This document shows positions 23,336-30,698 of a stretch of DNA of 30,698 nucleotides, piece after piece. The stretch is taken from assembly GCA_030038335.1 (NCBI GenBank), contig JASHPC010000204.1, positions 1-30,698 on the forward strand, in the 5' to 3' direction. The notes under the pieces were generated by a model. It searched no databases, had not been told where the DNA came from, and saw only the letters and a program-made list of their open reading frames with translations. Position 1 is the stretch's first letter. Every line of letters starts with the position of its first letter. Made by a program: the position numbers and the translations under genes. The stretch is from Vulcanimicrobiota bacterium (GTDB taxonomy: Bacteria; Vulcanimicrobiota; Vulcanimicrobiia; Vulcanimicrobiales; Vulcanimicrobiaceae).

Positions 23336-24441
23336 GCGGCATTGAGTTCGCCAGCGCACACGCTGCGTAAGCAGCTAGCGACGCCTGCGATCTCCTCGGC
23401 GCGAATTTCGGGAAAGATCGGCAGCGAGAGAACGTCACGAGCGGCTCGTTCGGCATTGGGCAATGCACCGGGACGTAACCCAGACGCAAAAGCTTCCTGT
23501 AAGTGCAACGGTACAGGGTAATAGACTGCTGTCTGTACGCCGCTTGCTCGCATCCGCTGGGCGACGCTGTCGCGATCGCGCACGCGAATCGTAAATTGGT
23601 GGTACGTATGCTCAGGATCGTTTGGCGGCAGGGTCACGGGACGAAGGTCGTCCAGCTCGGGGCGATATGCCGCAGCGACTGCGCGCCGCAGCGCAATCCA
23701 CTCATCGAGATGCGGAAGTTTGCACCGAAGGATCGCGGCTTGGATCTCGTCGAGTCGGCTGTTGATACCTAGTTCTTCATGATAGTACTTTATCGTGGCT
23801 CCATGCGCGCGTAATCGCCGGACTCGCTGCGCAAGCGACGCATCGCTCGTGACGACCGCGCCGCCGTCGCCATATGCGCCGAGGTTCTTTGAGGGGAAGA
23901 ACGAGATTGCGCCAATGGTGCCCAAGGTTCCGACATGTTGGCAACCCGAGCGGGCGCCGAGTGCCTGTGCGCAATCCTCGATGATCGCAAGGTGATGCTT
24001 TCGAGCAACGATTGATAGACGTTCCATCGAGGCCGGCAAGCCGTACAGGTGTACGGGAAGAAGAGCGCGCGTATGGGGCGTGATTGCGGATTCGACAGCT
24101 GCAACGTCGATATTGAGCGTTGTAGCTTCCACGTCAACGAAGACCGGCGAAGCGCCGCACATTGCAATCGCCTCTGCAGTGGCCGCAAACGTGAACGGCG
24201 ATGTGATGACCTCGTCGCCCGGGCCGACGTCGAGGGCCCGCAGCGCGAGATAGAGCCCGTCGGTCCCGGAGTTCAGCGCAACTGAATATGTTGAGCCGAC
24301 ATAGCGCGCGAGCTCTTCTTCGAAAGTGGTGACATTGGGACCGCCGATGAAGAGTCCACTTTCGAGAACTGCGAGAACAGCGGTGTCAAGCTCCGCCTTC
24401 ATGCTGGCGTACTGCCGGCGTAGGTCGAGAAGCGGGATCAA
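23323..24441 (-). CDS. wbpE: WbpE/WlbC-like UDP-3-keto-GlcNAcA aminotransferase (DegT family)
   Basis: The protein has 372 residues from a TTG start. The start is decided by AAGGAG 5 nt upstream and by TTGA overlap with the WbpD stop. It opens IPLLDLRRQYASMKAELDTA, as in WbpE/WlbC-type enzymes. It has SGLFIGGPNVTTFEEELARY, LNSGTDGLYLALRALDVGPG, DEVITSPFTFAATAEAI, LPVHLYGLPASMERL, IEDCAQALGAR, and the PLP lysine K185 in SFFPSKNLGAYGDGG. The HLYG and SKNLGAYGDGG segments are characteristic. The enzyme transfers an amino group from glutamate to C3 of UDP-2-acetamido-3-keto-glucuronate. It is encoded directly between the acetyltransferase and epimerase of the same pathway. A sugar-3-aminotransferase of FdtB/QdtB type would look similar. 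Confidence 0.9.
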   Translation of the reverse strand: MIPLLDLRRQYASMKAELDTAVLAVLESGLFIGGPNVTTFEEELARYVGSTYSVALNSGTDGLYLALRALDVGPGDEVITSPFTFAATAEAIAMCGASPVFVDVEATTLNIDVAAVESAITPHTRALLPVHLYGLPASMERLSIVARKHHLAIIEDCAQALGARSGCQHVGTLGTIGAISFFPSKNLGAYGDGGAVVTSDASLAQRVRRLRAHGATIKYYHEELGINSRLDEIQAAILRCKLPHLDEWIALRRAVAAAYRPELDDLRPVTLPPNDPEHTYHQFTIRVRDRDSVAQRMRASGVQTAVYYPVPLHLQEAFASGLRPGALPNAERAARDVLSLPIFPEIRAEEIAGVASCLRSVCAGELNAACAS

Positions 24442-25031
24442 GAGAGCTCCTTAATATGGCCATCTTCGCGTGCGTAGCCGCGTTTGCACCCGGCACAGTG
24501 CGCGAGAACACCCACCCAATGAAGAGCGAGCCCGCAGATGCATGCGTAGCCGTGAAGACGCGCGGGATTGCCGTAGGCGACGGCAAAGTCGGGTACGTCT
24601 TTCGTCACGACCGAGCCCGCGCCGACAAATGCATGCTCGCCGATGGTATTTCCACAGACGATAGTTGCGTTAGCGCCGATGGTTGCTCCACGCCGAACGC
24701 GCGTATGAAGAAAGTCCGCCGAGGTGTTGCGGGGCGTGCCGCTGCGGGGGCGATCGACGTTCGTGAAGACCATCGATGGCCCACAGAAGACTTCGTCCTC
24801 GAGCTCGACTCCTTCGTAGACGGAGACGTTGTTTTGAATCTTGACGCCATTGCCGATGCGTACGTTCGGGCCGATGAGCACGTTCTGACCGATCGTGCAG
24901 TTTCGTCCGATCGTGCTTCCTCGCATGACGTGCGAAAAGTGCCAAATCTTCGTGCCTTCGCCGATGTCAGCAGGCTGGTCGACGTACGAGGATTCGTGCA
25001 CGAAGTACGGCAGCGTGGACGTTCCGTTCAT
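24438..25031 (-). CDS. wbpD: WbpD/WlbB-like UDP-amino-sugar N-acetyltransferase (left-handed beta-helix)
   Basis: The protein has 197 residues from ATG 25031, with GGAGG 7 nt upstream and ATGA overlap with WbpB. Hexapeptide repeats form a left-handed parallel beta-helix: GEGTKIWHFSHVMRGSTIG, IGQNVLIGPNVRIGNGVKI, NNVSVYEGVELEDEVFCGPS, VFTNVDRPRS, GATIGANATIVCGNTIGEH and GSVVTKDVPDFAVAYGNPA. The IWHFSHV opening and FTNVDRPRS are typical of WbpD-type enzymes that acetylate the C3 amine of UDP-GlcNAc3NA using acetyl-CoA. The C-terminus carries a C-x-C-G and C-x2-C pair (CICG, then CAGC), a likely small metal-binding knuckle also seen in some relatives. The position between WbpB and WbpE fits the pathway. 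Confidence 0.93.
   Translation of the reverse strand: MNGTSTLPYFVHESSYVDQPADIGEGTKIWHFSHVMRGSTIGRNCTIGQNVLIGPNVRIGNGVKIQNNVSVYEGVELEDEVFCGPSMVFTNVDRPRSGTPRNTSADFLHTRVRRGATIGANATIVCGNTIGEHAFVGAGSVVTKDVPDFAVAYGNPARLHGYACICGLALHWVGVLAHCAGCKRGYAREDGHIKELS
24447..24452 (-). promoter_or_regulatory. Ribosome binding site AAGGAG deciding the TTG start of wbpE
   Basis: On the minus strand AAGGAG precedes the TTG at 24441 by 5 nt, and it lies inside the last codons of the wbpD gene. It makes the TTG the most probable start, with translational coupling through the TTGA overlap. Confidence 0.7.
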
Positions 25032-26017
25032 GAGGTCGCCTCCATAGCGACAGGGTGTCCGGCCATTGCGAGCGCTCGTACGACGTCGAGAGCCTCGCCG
25101 GCATTAGAGGGCAAGTGCGTTCCATGGCGCACGGCATCGCAGAACTCGCGAAGTTCGCAGCGAAGCGGGGGCTCGTCGCCGAACGCGAGCGGACGCGCTT
25201 CGGAGCGCCAGAGCTCGGGTTCACCGTCGGCGTTGAGGCGATCGCCGCACGGAACGAACGAGAGCGTGCGCGTTCCATCGCGCGCGTCGTCGAGCAGAAG
25301 CGCGCCCTCAGATCCGACAACGGCGATCTGGGCGAAGCGCCGCGGTTCGATCCACGAAACCTCGACGTGCGCCGTGCGAGAGAGCGAGAATCGAAAGCCT
25401 CCGTACGCGACGTCGGCAATATGTGGGCGCACGAACGCGCCGTCAGCCCGCCACGCTGCGGTCGGCCGCTCTCCCATTACGGCGAGCACGACCGAAACGT
25501 CGTGCGGCGCGAAGCTCCACCAGACGTCCTCGTGCGATCGTAGCCGTCCCCAACCAAGCCTGCGCGTGCGCACGTGGCGCACGACGCCGATCGAGCGCTT
25601 TGCGACGGAGTCGAGCATTGCACGCACGGCGGGATCGTAGAGCAAGAGGTGCCCTGCGGCGAGCAGCACGCCTTCGTTTCGAGCTCGCGCTACCATCGCT
25701 TCGGCGTCCTCGACGCGCAAGGCAAACGGCTTTTCAACGAGGACCGCTACACCGCGCCGCATCGCTTCGAGCGCGAGCTCCGCGTGCGTCGCCGCAGGCG
25801 TTGCGACGACGACTGCATCCAAACGCTCCTCGCGTAGCATTCGGTCAAACTCGGTGTGGTACGAAGCCGGACCACCATTGGCGCGTGCCGAATCGAGCGC
25901 GCGCACGTCGCCGTCGCAGACTGCAGCCAAAACGCCGAGTTCTGCAGCCGTGCGAATGACGTTCTGGCCCCAGCGGCCGGCACCGGCGACGCCGAGACGA
26001 ACGTTCGCGCCGCTCAC
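25028..26017 (-). CDS. wbpB: WbpB/WlbA-like Gfo/Idh/MocA oxidoreductase
   Basis: The protein has 329 residues. It starts with GTG overlapping the WbpA stop (GTGA) and ends overlapping the WbpD start. The N-terminal Rossmann domain is shown by VRLGVAGAGRWGQNVIRTAA and CDGD. Then come AVVVATPAATHAELALEAM, the Gfo/Idh active-site motif VLVEKPFAL, and AAGHLLLYDPAVRAM. The C-terminal domain has RTRRLGWGRLRSHEDVWWSF and APHDVSVVLAVMG, with a likely catalytic His in the last. In the Wbp/Wlb pathway this enzyme oxidises C3 of UDP-GlcNAcA with NAD(P), giving the 3-keto substrate for the aminotransferase. The exact substrate is inferred from the neighbours. Confidence 0.92.
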   Translation of the reverse strand: MSGANVRLGVAGAGRWGQNVIRTAAELGVLAAVCDGDVRALDSARANGGPASYHTEFDRMLREERLDAVVVATPAATHAELALEAMRRGVAVLVEKPFALRVEDAEAMVARARNEGVLLAAGHLLLYDPAVRAMLDSVAKRSIGVVRHVRTRRLGWGRLRSHEDVWWSFAPHDVSVVLAVMGERPTAAWRADGAFVRPHIADVAYGGFRFSLSRTAHVEVSWIEPRRFAQIAVVGSEGALLLDDARDGTRTLSFVPCGDRLNADGEPELWRSEARPLAFGDEPPLRCELREFCDAVRHGTHLPSNAGEALDVVRALAMAGHPVAMEATS

Positions 26018-27348
26018 AAGAGCACCACGTTCCCTACGCCGTCGCGCGCGTTACGCGTGGCATTCCTGCAATCGACGACGAGCGGTGCGTGACGCACGAC
26101 GCGCTCGTAATCGACGTCGCTGTGATCGGTCACGATAAGGACACAGTCGTACGACTGGAGCGACTCTTGCGAGAGCGGTACGGAGTGCCATTGTCGCCCG
26201 TGATGATCCGTCAAGCTCGGTACGTGCGAATCGTGATACTCGATTCTCGCTCCGTCGCGCGCAAGCAGGTCGAGAATCTTCAGCGCGGGGGATTCGCGGC
26301 AGTCGTCGACGTCTCTCTTGTAGGCGACGCCAAGCACGAGGACGGAGGCGTCTTTTACCGTCTTTTTCCGATCGTTCAACGCATGCGCGACTTTGTCACA
26401 GACGTATGCCGGCATCCCGATATTCACCTCGCCCGCGAGCTCGATGAAGCGCACGGCGAAGTCGTATTCACGTGCTTTCCACGCGAGGTAGAACGGATCG
26501 AGCGGAATGCAGTGGCCGCCGACGCCCGGTCCCGGCTCGAATCGCATGATGCCGAACGGCTTGGTCGATGCAGCGTCGACGACTTCCCACATGCTGATAC
26601 CGAGCCGGTTGCAAAGCATCGTCATCTCGTTGACGAGCGCGATGTTGACGGCCCGAAACGTATTTTCGAAGACTTTCGTCATTTCAGCGACGCGCGGGGA
26701 CGAGACGCGAAGCACGTCGACGATCGTCTGTTCGTAGAAGCAGCTTCCGGCCTCGAGACATGCGGACGTCACGCCGCCGACAACCTTGTTCGTATTCTTG
26801 GTCGTGTACCGCGCGTTTCCCGGATCGACGCGTTCGGGCGAGAAGCACAGAAAGAAGTCTTCACCCACCGTGAGCCCCGACCGTGAGAGCAGGGGAAGAA
26901 GAACCTCTTCCGTGGTGCCCGGATACGTCGTGCTTTCCAACGAGATGAGTTGTCCCGGTCTGACGTGCTGTGAGATGAGCTCGCCCGCGTTGCGAATGTA
27001 GGATATATCGGGGTCGAGATTGGGCGTGACGGGCGTTGGAACGCAGATCACGATGACGTCACAGTCCGCGACGTCCGCGAAGTTCGTCGTGGCGCGCAGA
27101 CGCCCGTACTCGACCATCGCGGCGAGGTCTCGGTCTTTGACGTCGCGGATGTAGTTCAAACCGGCACGCACTTGGTCGACGCGGATAGGGTTTCGATCGT
27201 ATCCAACAACCGTGAAACCAACCTTCGCTTTCTCGACGGCGAGCGGAAGCCCGACGTAGCCGATGCCGATCACGCCGATGAGGGCGGTACGATTGGTGAG
27301 TTTTTCTTTGAGAGAAGAGAGCCGCGACGGAGCGTCGAGTAACTGCAC
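26014..27348 (-). CDS. wbpA: UDP-N-acetylglucosamine 6-dehydrogenase (WbpA/TviB/WecC family)
   Basis: The protein has 444 residues from GTG 27348, with AAGGA about 9 nt upstream. The N-terminal NAD-binding domain has GVIGIGYVGLPLAVEKAKVG (25-44) with GxGYVG at 28-33. It is followed by VICVPTPVTPNLDPD, LESTTYPGTTEEVLLPLL, FSPERVDPGN, a long linking helix (VFENTFRAVNIALVNEMTML), and the catalytic-cysteine motif GPGVGGHCIPLDPFYL (C280). The C-terminal domain has LGVAYKRDVDDCRESPALK. These are the landmarks of the UDP-glucose/UDP-HexNAc dehydrogenase superfamily, in the WbpA/TviB branch that uses UDP-GlcNAc. It makes UDP-GlcNAcA by two-step NAD oxidation. It is the first committed enzyme for the uronic acid made by this operon and overlaps wbpB by 4 nt. 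Confidence 0.95.
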   Translation of the reverse strand: MQLLDAPSRLSSLKEKLTNRTALIGVIGIGYVGLPLAVEKAKVGFTVVGYDRNPIRVDQVRAGLNYIRDVKDRDLAAMVEYGRLRATTNFADVADCDVIVICVPTPVTPNLDPDISYIRNAGELISQHVRPGQLISLESTTYPGTTEEVLLPLLSRSGLTVGEDFFLCFSPERVDPGNARYTTKNTNKVVGGVTSACLEAGSCFYEQTIVDVLRVSSPRVAEMTKVFENTFRAVNIALVNEMTMLCNRLGISMWEVVDAASTKPFGIMRFEPGPGVGGHCIPLDPFYLAWKAREYDFAVRFIELAGEVNIGMPAYVCDKVAHALNDRKKTVKDASVLVLGVAYKRDVDDCRESPALKILDLLARDGARIEYHDSHVPSLTDHHGRQWHSVPLSQESLQSYDCVLIVTDHSDVDYERVVRHAPLVVDCRNATRNARDGVGNVVLL

Positions 27349-27360
27349 GATGAGGATTCC

Positions 27361-29289
27361 TTAGGCGGAGATGAGCGAAGACGATGTGTGGCCGTTCGTC
27401 GTGGCATGGCCGTTTGTAGAGAATGCGTGCAGGCGCGGATCCGCCACGTAATCCGGCACAAAGCGCTGCATGACCGCGAGCGCATAGCGCCAGTCCGACG
27501 CGCGGACGGCGTGTTGAAGCTGTGCGATGCCGTCCGCGAGCTTTGCGTAGTCGAGGCGATCTTGCTTTGCGATGAAGAGCCGTTGATGGCTCGTTCGCGT
27601 GAAGTCTTCCGAGTTCGTGAGAATCTCTTCGAAGAGCTTTTCGCCGGGCCGCACCGACGTTTCGACGATGTCGATGTCGTCGTACGGACGAAGCCCACAC
27701 AACCGGATGATGTTCTCCGCGAGATCGACGATGCGAATCGGATCTCCCATGTCGAGAACGAAGACCTCGCCGTCGCGTCCCATCGACATTGCCTGCAGCA
27801 CGAGCGCAACGGCCTCCGGGATCGTCATGAAGTAGCGTATCATGTCGCGATGCGTGATCGTGATGGGACCGCCGCTCGCGACTTGTTGCTTGAAGACGGG
27901 CACGACGCTCCCGCGACTGCCCAGCACGTTTCCGAAGCGAACCGTCACGAACTCCGTCGCGCTGCCGCCTGCGAAAGACTGGCAGAGCAGCTCGGCCATG
28001 CGCTTTGTGAGTCCCATGACGCTCGTCGGCTTCACCGCCTTGTCGCTCGAGAGCAAGACGAACTTCGCAGCGCCGTGCGCGGCTGCTGCGAGCGCCACCG
28101 TGCGCGTGCCGAGAACGTTGTTGCGAACCGCTTCACAGATGTTACCCTCGACGATGGGGACGTGCTTATGCGCGGCGGCGTGAAAGACGAGTCGCGGATT
28201 GTATCGGGAGAAGATGCTGCGGATGGCAGAAGAGTCCCCAACGTCGGCGAGCAGCAGCTTGATTCGCGTGAAGCCGTACGTCGTACGCAGCTCGCGATCG
28301 ATTGCAAAAAGGCTGTTCTCACCGTGCCCGACGAGAAGCAATCGGTCCGGTCCGAAGGTGACGATCTGGCGACATAACTCGGCGCCTATGGAACCACCAG
28401 CGCCCGTCACGAGCACGACCTGGTTTTCTATGTGCGGACGCAAGCTGGCAGTATCGATGACGACGGGTTCACGATCGAGCACGTCCTCGAGCCTGATGTC
28501 GCGGATCCGCGACACCGTCACCTTCTCGTTCAGCAGCTCCGATGCGTCGGGCAGGACTTTGACGGTCGGAACCTGCGTTGCGTCCCTGCCGGTAGTGCAC
28601 AACTCCTTGACGCGATTGATGAACTGCAGTGACGCTGCCGGTACAGCGACGATGACCGAGTCGATGCGTAGCGTCGAAACGAGCTGAGGCAAGTCGTCGA
28701 CGGTCCCCAAAATGCGCACGCCGTCGACGCGTTTGACGGTCGTGCCGTCGTCGATGCAGCCGAGCACCCGCATCGGCAAGTCGCGATCCTCTGCGATCGC
28801 GCGCACGAGGGATGAAGCGTGGATACCAACGCCTACGATGGCGACGCGCTGCGCGTTCGGGCGTCTGCTCATGATCCACGTACGCAACACGACGAGCGCG
28901 ATGCGAACGAGCATACGCAAAACAAAGGCAATCATTGCCGCAACGGCAACAAGGCGACCGGACGAATGGTAGAGCGGCGATGGAACGAGCCAGACGAACA
29001 TATATGCGAGAGCCGTTCCGGAGACGGCGCCCGCGAGCAAGCGGAGCACGTCGTGAAAATCGAACGTGCGAGCGCTTTCATAACGGAACTGAACGTAAGC
29101 GCCGCAGACAAAGAAAATGCAGGTCACGATGGCAAGCTGCAAGATGCCCGCGGAGTGCACGTCGGAGACGGCGGCAGCTCCCACGACCGCAGCGACGAAC
29201 AGCCCGAAATCCGCGACGAGCAGCCCGAACCGGAGTTCGGTCCTGATGCCACGGTTGCTAAGGTGCAGCCCGCGGGAAGTGTCCTGCAT
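27361..29289 (-). CDS. WbpM/CapD-type UDP-HexNAc 4,6-dehydratase (membrane-anchored, long form)
   Basis: The protein has 642 residues from ATG 29289 (another in-frame ATG is at 29301). The open frame extends to 29598, but that part is low-quality antisense of the divergent acyltransferase. Four hydrophobic helices lie in about residues 20-135, followed by a CoA-binding-like Rossmann domain (RVAIVGVGIHASSLVRAI, about 148). The SDR dehydratase domain starts at VVLVTGAGGSIGAELCRQ (NAD motif 296-302). It has FHAAAHKHVPIVE, SSDKAVKPTSVMGLTKR with Met425 in place of the usual SDR tyrosine and Lys429, RFGNVLGSRGSVVPVF and MIRYFMTIPEA. Met in this position is known from FlaA1 and WbpM. It makes a UDP-4-keto-6-deoxy-HexNAc. 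It is the first gene of the amino-sugar operon, 12 nt before wbpA. Confidence 0.93.
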   Translation of the reverse strand: MQDTSRGLHLSNRGIRTELRFGLLVADFGLFVAAVVGAAAVSDVHSAGILQLAIVTCIFFVCGAYVQFRYESARTFDFHDVLRLLAGAVSGTALAYMFVWLVPSPLYHSSGRLVAVAAMIAFVLRMLVRIALVVLRTWIMSRRPNAQRVAIVGVGIHASSLVRAIAEDRDLPMRVLGCIDDGTTVKRVDGVRILGTVDDLPQLVSTLRIDSVIVAVPAASLQFINRVKELCTTGRDATQVPTVKVLPDASELLNEKVTVSRIRDIRLEDVLDREPVVIDTASLRPHIENQVVLVTGAGGSIGAELCRQIVTFGPDRLLLVGHGENSLFAIDRELRTTYGFTRIKLLLADVGDSSAIRSIFSRYNPRLVFHAAAHKHVPIVEGNICEAVRNNVLGTRTVALAAAAHGAAKFVLLSSDKAVKPTSVMGLTKRMAELLCQSFAGGSATEFVTVRFGNVLGSRGSVVPVFKQQVASGGPITITHRDMIRYFMTIPEAVALVLQAMSMGRDGEVFVLDMGDPIRIVDLAENIIRLCGLRPYDDIDIVETSVRPGEKLFEEILTNSEDFTRTSHQRLFIAKQDRLDYAKLADGIAQLQHAVRASDWRYALAVMQRFVPDYVADPRLHAFSTNGHATTNGHTSSSLISA

Positions 29290-29413
29290 AACCGCGCCCA
29301 TCGTACCGGGAGAGGCAATCCGTTGCGAAGATGCAGCATGGGAACAGCATCGGGGGCTAATGCGTGGCGCACTTTGGGACCCTTGGCCCATAGTAAAAGA
29401 CGCGGACGGGGGA

Positions 29414-30019
29414 ATGCTTGATACGATGAAGCGTTCGCCCGTCGTGCGGCTAGCGTTATTCGCGCGAGCGATCGGCGCAGCGTTACGTTGCGCCGTTGCA
29501 GATGAAGAGCAACGCGCGCACTTGCCGCAGGTCACGTTTGCAAGCGGCGTTATCGTGCGTGGTGCCGAGCGGATGCGCGCCGGCAAGGGTGTTTTCATCG
29601 ATCACCGTGCCTACTTGAGTTGCAGCACGGTCAATCGCGGTCGAGGATTCATTCATCTCGGCAACGGCGTAGAAATAGGGCCGTACAGCGTCCTCTGGGG
29701 CGGCGGAGGAATTACGATCGGCGACAACGTGCATCTCGGCGCGCACGTTCACGTGACGAGTCAACAAGGGCGCCCCCCTATGCGTGGAACGAAGGAGCCG
29801 CTCATCGTGGACACGGCGCCCGTGACGATTGACGATGACGTCTTAATCTATTCGGGCGCAGTCATCGTAGCAGGAGTCCACATCGGCGCGAATGCGGTTG
29901 TGGCGGCGGGAGCCGTCGTCGTAGATGACGTCGAACCTGGGGCGCTCGTTGGCGGCGTGCCTGCGCGTCCGATTGGCGCGCTACACGCTGCGCAGGGACG
30001 TCTCGGAGTGGAAGTGTAG
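29414..30019 (+). CDS. Left-handed beta-helix acyltransferase (sugar O-acetyltransferase-like)
   Basis: The protein has about 201 residues from ATG 29414. ATGs at 29360 and 29426 are in frame, and the start is uncertain because a GGGGGA run directly precedes 29414 and lies 12 nt before 29426. A short N-terminal helical segment is followed by hexapeptide repeats: GVFIDHRAYLSCSTVNRGRG, FIHLGNGVEIGPYSVLWGGG, ITIGDNVHLGAHVHVTSQQG, then VTIDDDVLIYSGAVIVAGVH, IGANAVVAAGAVVVDDV and GALVGGVPARPIG. This is the arrangement of the maltose/galactoside/WcaF acetyltransferase family, with a catalytic-type His in the HVHVTSQ segment. It probably O-acetylates the polysaccharide or a precursor. The gene is divergent from the dehydratase and overlaps the next gene's 3' end by 39 nt. 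Confidence 0.85.
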   Translation: MLDTMKRSPVVRLALFARAIGAALRCAVADEEQRAHLPQVTFASGVIVRGAERMRAGKGVFIDHRAYLSCSTVNRGRGFIHLGNGVEIGPYSVLWGGGGITIGDNVHLGAHVHVTSQQGRPPMRGTKEPLIVDTAPVTIDDDVLIYSGAVIVAGVHIGANAVVAAGAVVVDDVEPGALVGGVPARPIGALHAAQGRLGVEV

Positions 30020-30698
30020 CGCGTCGAGTGTCATAGGCAGCCGCTCCGCGACGCGACTGAGCGAATTCACGAGACGGCCAGCGTCTAGCGGTTCCAGCGT
30101 TACGGCGATCCGCGCGATGCGCTTCGTCAACAACACTCCGAGCTCTCTGCGAAGCCAGGCGCGGTTGAGCGAGATGTCAGTGACGACGGGCGCACGAGGC
30201 GCGATCGACGTCTGCAGCATCGCGATGACGACGTTACTCTCTATCCCGCGCGAACAGTCACGTTCGGCGTCCATCCAATCGTCGATGTGCGCGCACAACT
30301 CGCCGAACGTTTCGATCGCCTCGATCGCAACCTGCGCACGCTCCGGCGGCCACATCCCGTCGAGGACGCGAGAGGCAATCATCGCGTAAAACGCACCGAT
30401 GCGATTTCCGCGCCGCCGCGTCGCATCGTCGCCGGCGCCCTGACCGGCGTCTAAACACTCTTCAAGCGCACGGTAGAGCTTTGCCGCAGAGCGCGCGTCC
30501 CTACGCTGTGGTGCGAAGATCTCCTCACCGAGCAGGACGTAAAGAAAGGCGAGATACGCGGGAACGATCGGCTCGTCGCCGTCCGCGAGGTCGTCGACGA
30601 TCGAGGTCGAGAGACTGAGCGAAAGCGCCGGTCGCGCACGCTCGATGATCTCGGCGCGCGTCACGCCCGTATCCGACAATAGCTCCTCGAGAAACCAT
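29981..30698 (-). CDS. All-alpha protein with two Asp-rich motifs, possible class I isoprenoid synthase fold (5' end outside window)
   Basis: The frame is open from the right edge to a stop at 29981, giving 238 residues in the window. The codons before the TTG at 30679 (encoding WFLEEL) look coding, so the true start is outside. The protein is rich in helices and lacks signal or membrane segments. Two acidic motifs stand out: SIVDDLADGDEP (about residues 33-44 of the visible part) and HIDDWMDAERD (about 137-147), roughly 104 residues apart. Class I isoprenoid diphosphate synthases carry two DDxxD-type motifs at a comparable spacing, so such a fold is a reasonable guess. The first motif lacks the usual following RRG, so it may be a divergent or non-synthase member. 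It could relate to polyprenyl carrier supply, but that is speculation. Its 3' end overlaps the acyltransferase gene. Confidence 0.6.
   Translation of the reverse strand, partial: WFLEELLSDTGVTRAEIIERARPALSLSLSTSIVDDLADGDEPIVPAYLAFLYVLLGEEIFAPQRRDARSAAKLYRALEECLDAGQGAGDDATRRRGNRIGAFYAMIASRVLDGMWPPERAQVAIEAIETFGELCAHIDDWMDAERDCSRGIESNVVIAMLQTSIAPRAPVVTDISLNRAWLRRELGVLLTKRIARIAVTLEPLDAGRLVNSLSRVAERLPMTLDALHFHSETSLRSV

Noticed and set aside
24456..25640. Long plus-strand open frame of 394 codons
   Set aside because: It is antisense to wbpD and wbpB, which have clear family motifs; its product is Arg/Ser-rich without recognisable domains.
27388..28377. Plus-strand open frame of 329 codons
   Set aside because: It is antisense to the dehydratase catalytic domain and has a composition typical of GC-rich shadow frames.
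29117..29413. Upstream extension of the beta-helix acyltransferase
   Set aside because: This stretch is antisense to the membrane region of the dehydratase and is low-complexity Ala/Ser/Thr, not hexapeptide repeat.
29302..29598. About 100-residue N-terminal extension of the dehydratase
   Set aside because: It lies across the divergent acyltransferase start and has no family character; ATGs at 29301 and 29289 are the credible starts.

Overview
The window is a GC-rich, gene-dense bacterial chromosome segment. It carries most of a Wzx/Wzy-type exopolysaccharide or O-antigen locus. GTG and TTG starts are frequent, most same-strand neighbours overlap by 4 to 13 nt, and secreted lipoproteins have Gly/Pro/Ser/Thr-rich linkers. 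Those habits would suit a little-cultured phylum such as Eremiobacterota (WPS-2), but no rRNA or tRNA gene is visible, so the taxonomy is only a guess.

Layout. 1-728 (-): the 5' part of an SLBB polysaccharide export protein. 915-6656 (+): a coupled run of TlpA-like thioredoxin, an internally duplicated glycosyltransferase, a FemAB-like acyltransferase, the polyprenyl-phosphate sugar-1-phosphate transferase that starts the repeat unit, and a Wzx-type flippase. 6660-9223 (-): a Wzy/WaaL-type polymerase or ligase and a DegT aminotransferase. 9337-14063 (+): three GT4 glycosyltransferases with an unrecognised secreted protein between the second and third. 13930-16770 (-): a second copy of that secreted family (lipoprotein) and another glycosyltransferase. 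16970-20211 (+): a third copy (lipoprotein with a duplicated N-terminal module) and a GT-C-like membrane protein. 20138-29289 (-): a long operon with a WbpM/CapD dehydratase, then WbpA, WbpB, WbpD, WbpE and WecB/WbpI homologues (a full gene set for a UDP-2,3-diacetamido-uronic acid such as UDP-ManNAc3NAcA), then a NarL/FixJ-type regulator and a WbuB-like glycosyltransferase. 29414-30019 (+): a left-handed beta-helix acyltransferase. 29981-30698 (-): a partial all-alpha protein with two Asp-rich motifs.

How the genes fit together. The dehydratase and Wbp enzymes make activated amino sugars. The sugar transferase loads the first sugar on the lipid carrier, six or so glycosyltransferases extend it, and acyltransferases decorate it. 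The flippase and polymerase then move and polymerise the units, and the SLBB protein takes part in export. No Wzc-like co-polymerase is seen; it may lie to the left of the window.

The most novel element is the family of three secreted paralogues (11654-12970, 15247-16770, 16970-18880). They share an approximately 415-residue domain that I do not recognise by name. Its strand-end motifs look like a glycoside-hydrolase-type TIM barrel followed by a beta-sandwich. The divergent promoter between two of them contains a 22-bp perfect palindrome and helically phased TTACA repeats.

There is no gene-free stretch over 300 bases. The larger gaps (729-914, 9224-9336, 16771-16969, 22065-22231, 29290-29413) are described below where they hold something. 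No CRISPR array, insertion sequence, tRNA or rRNA was seen.
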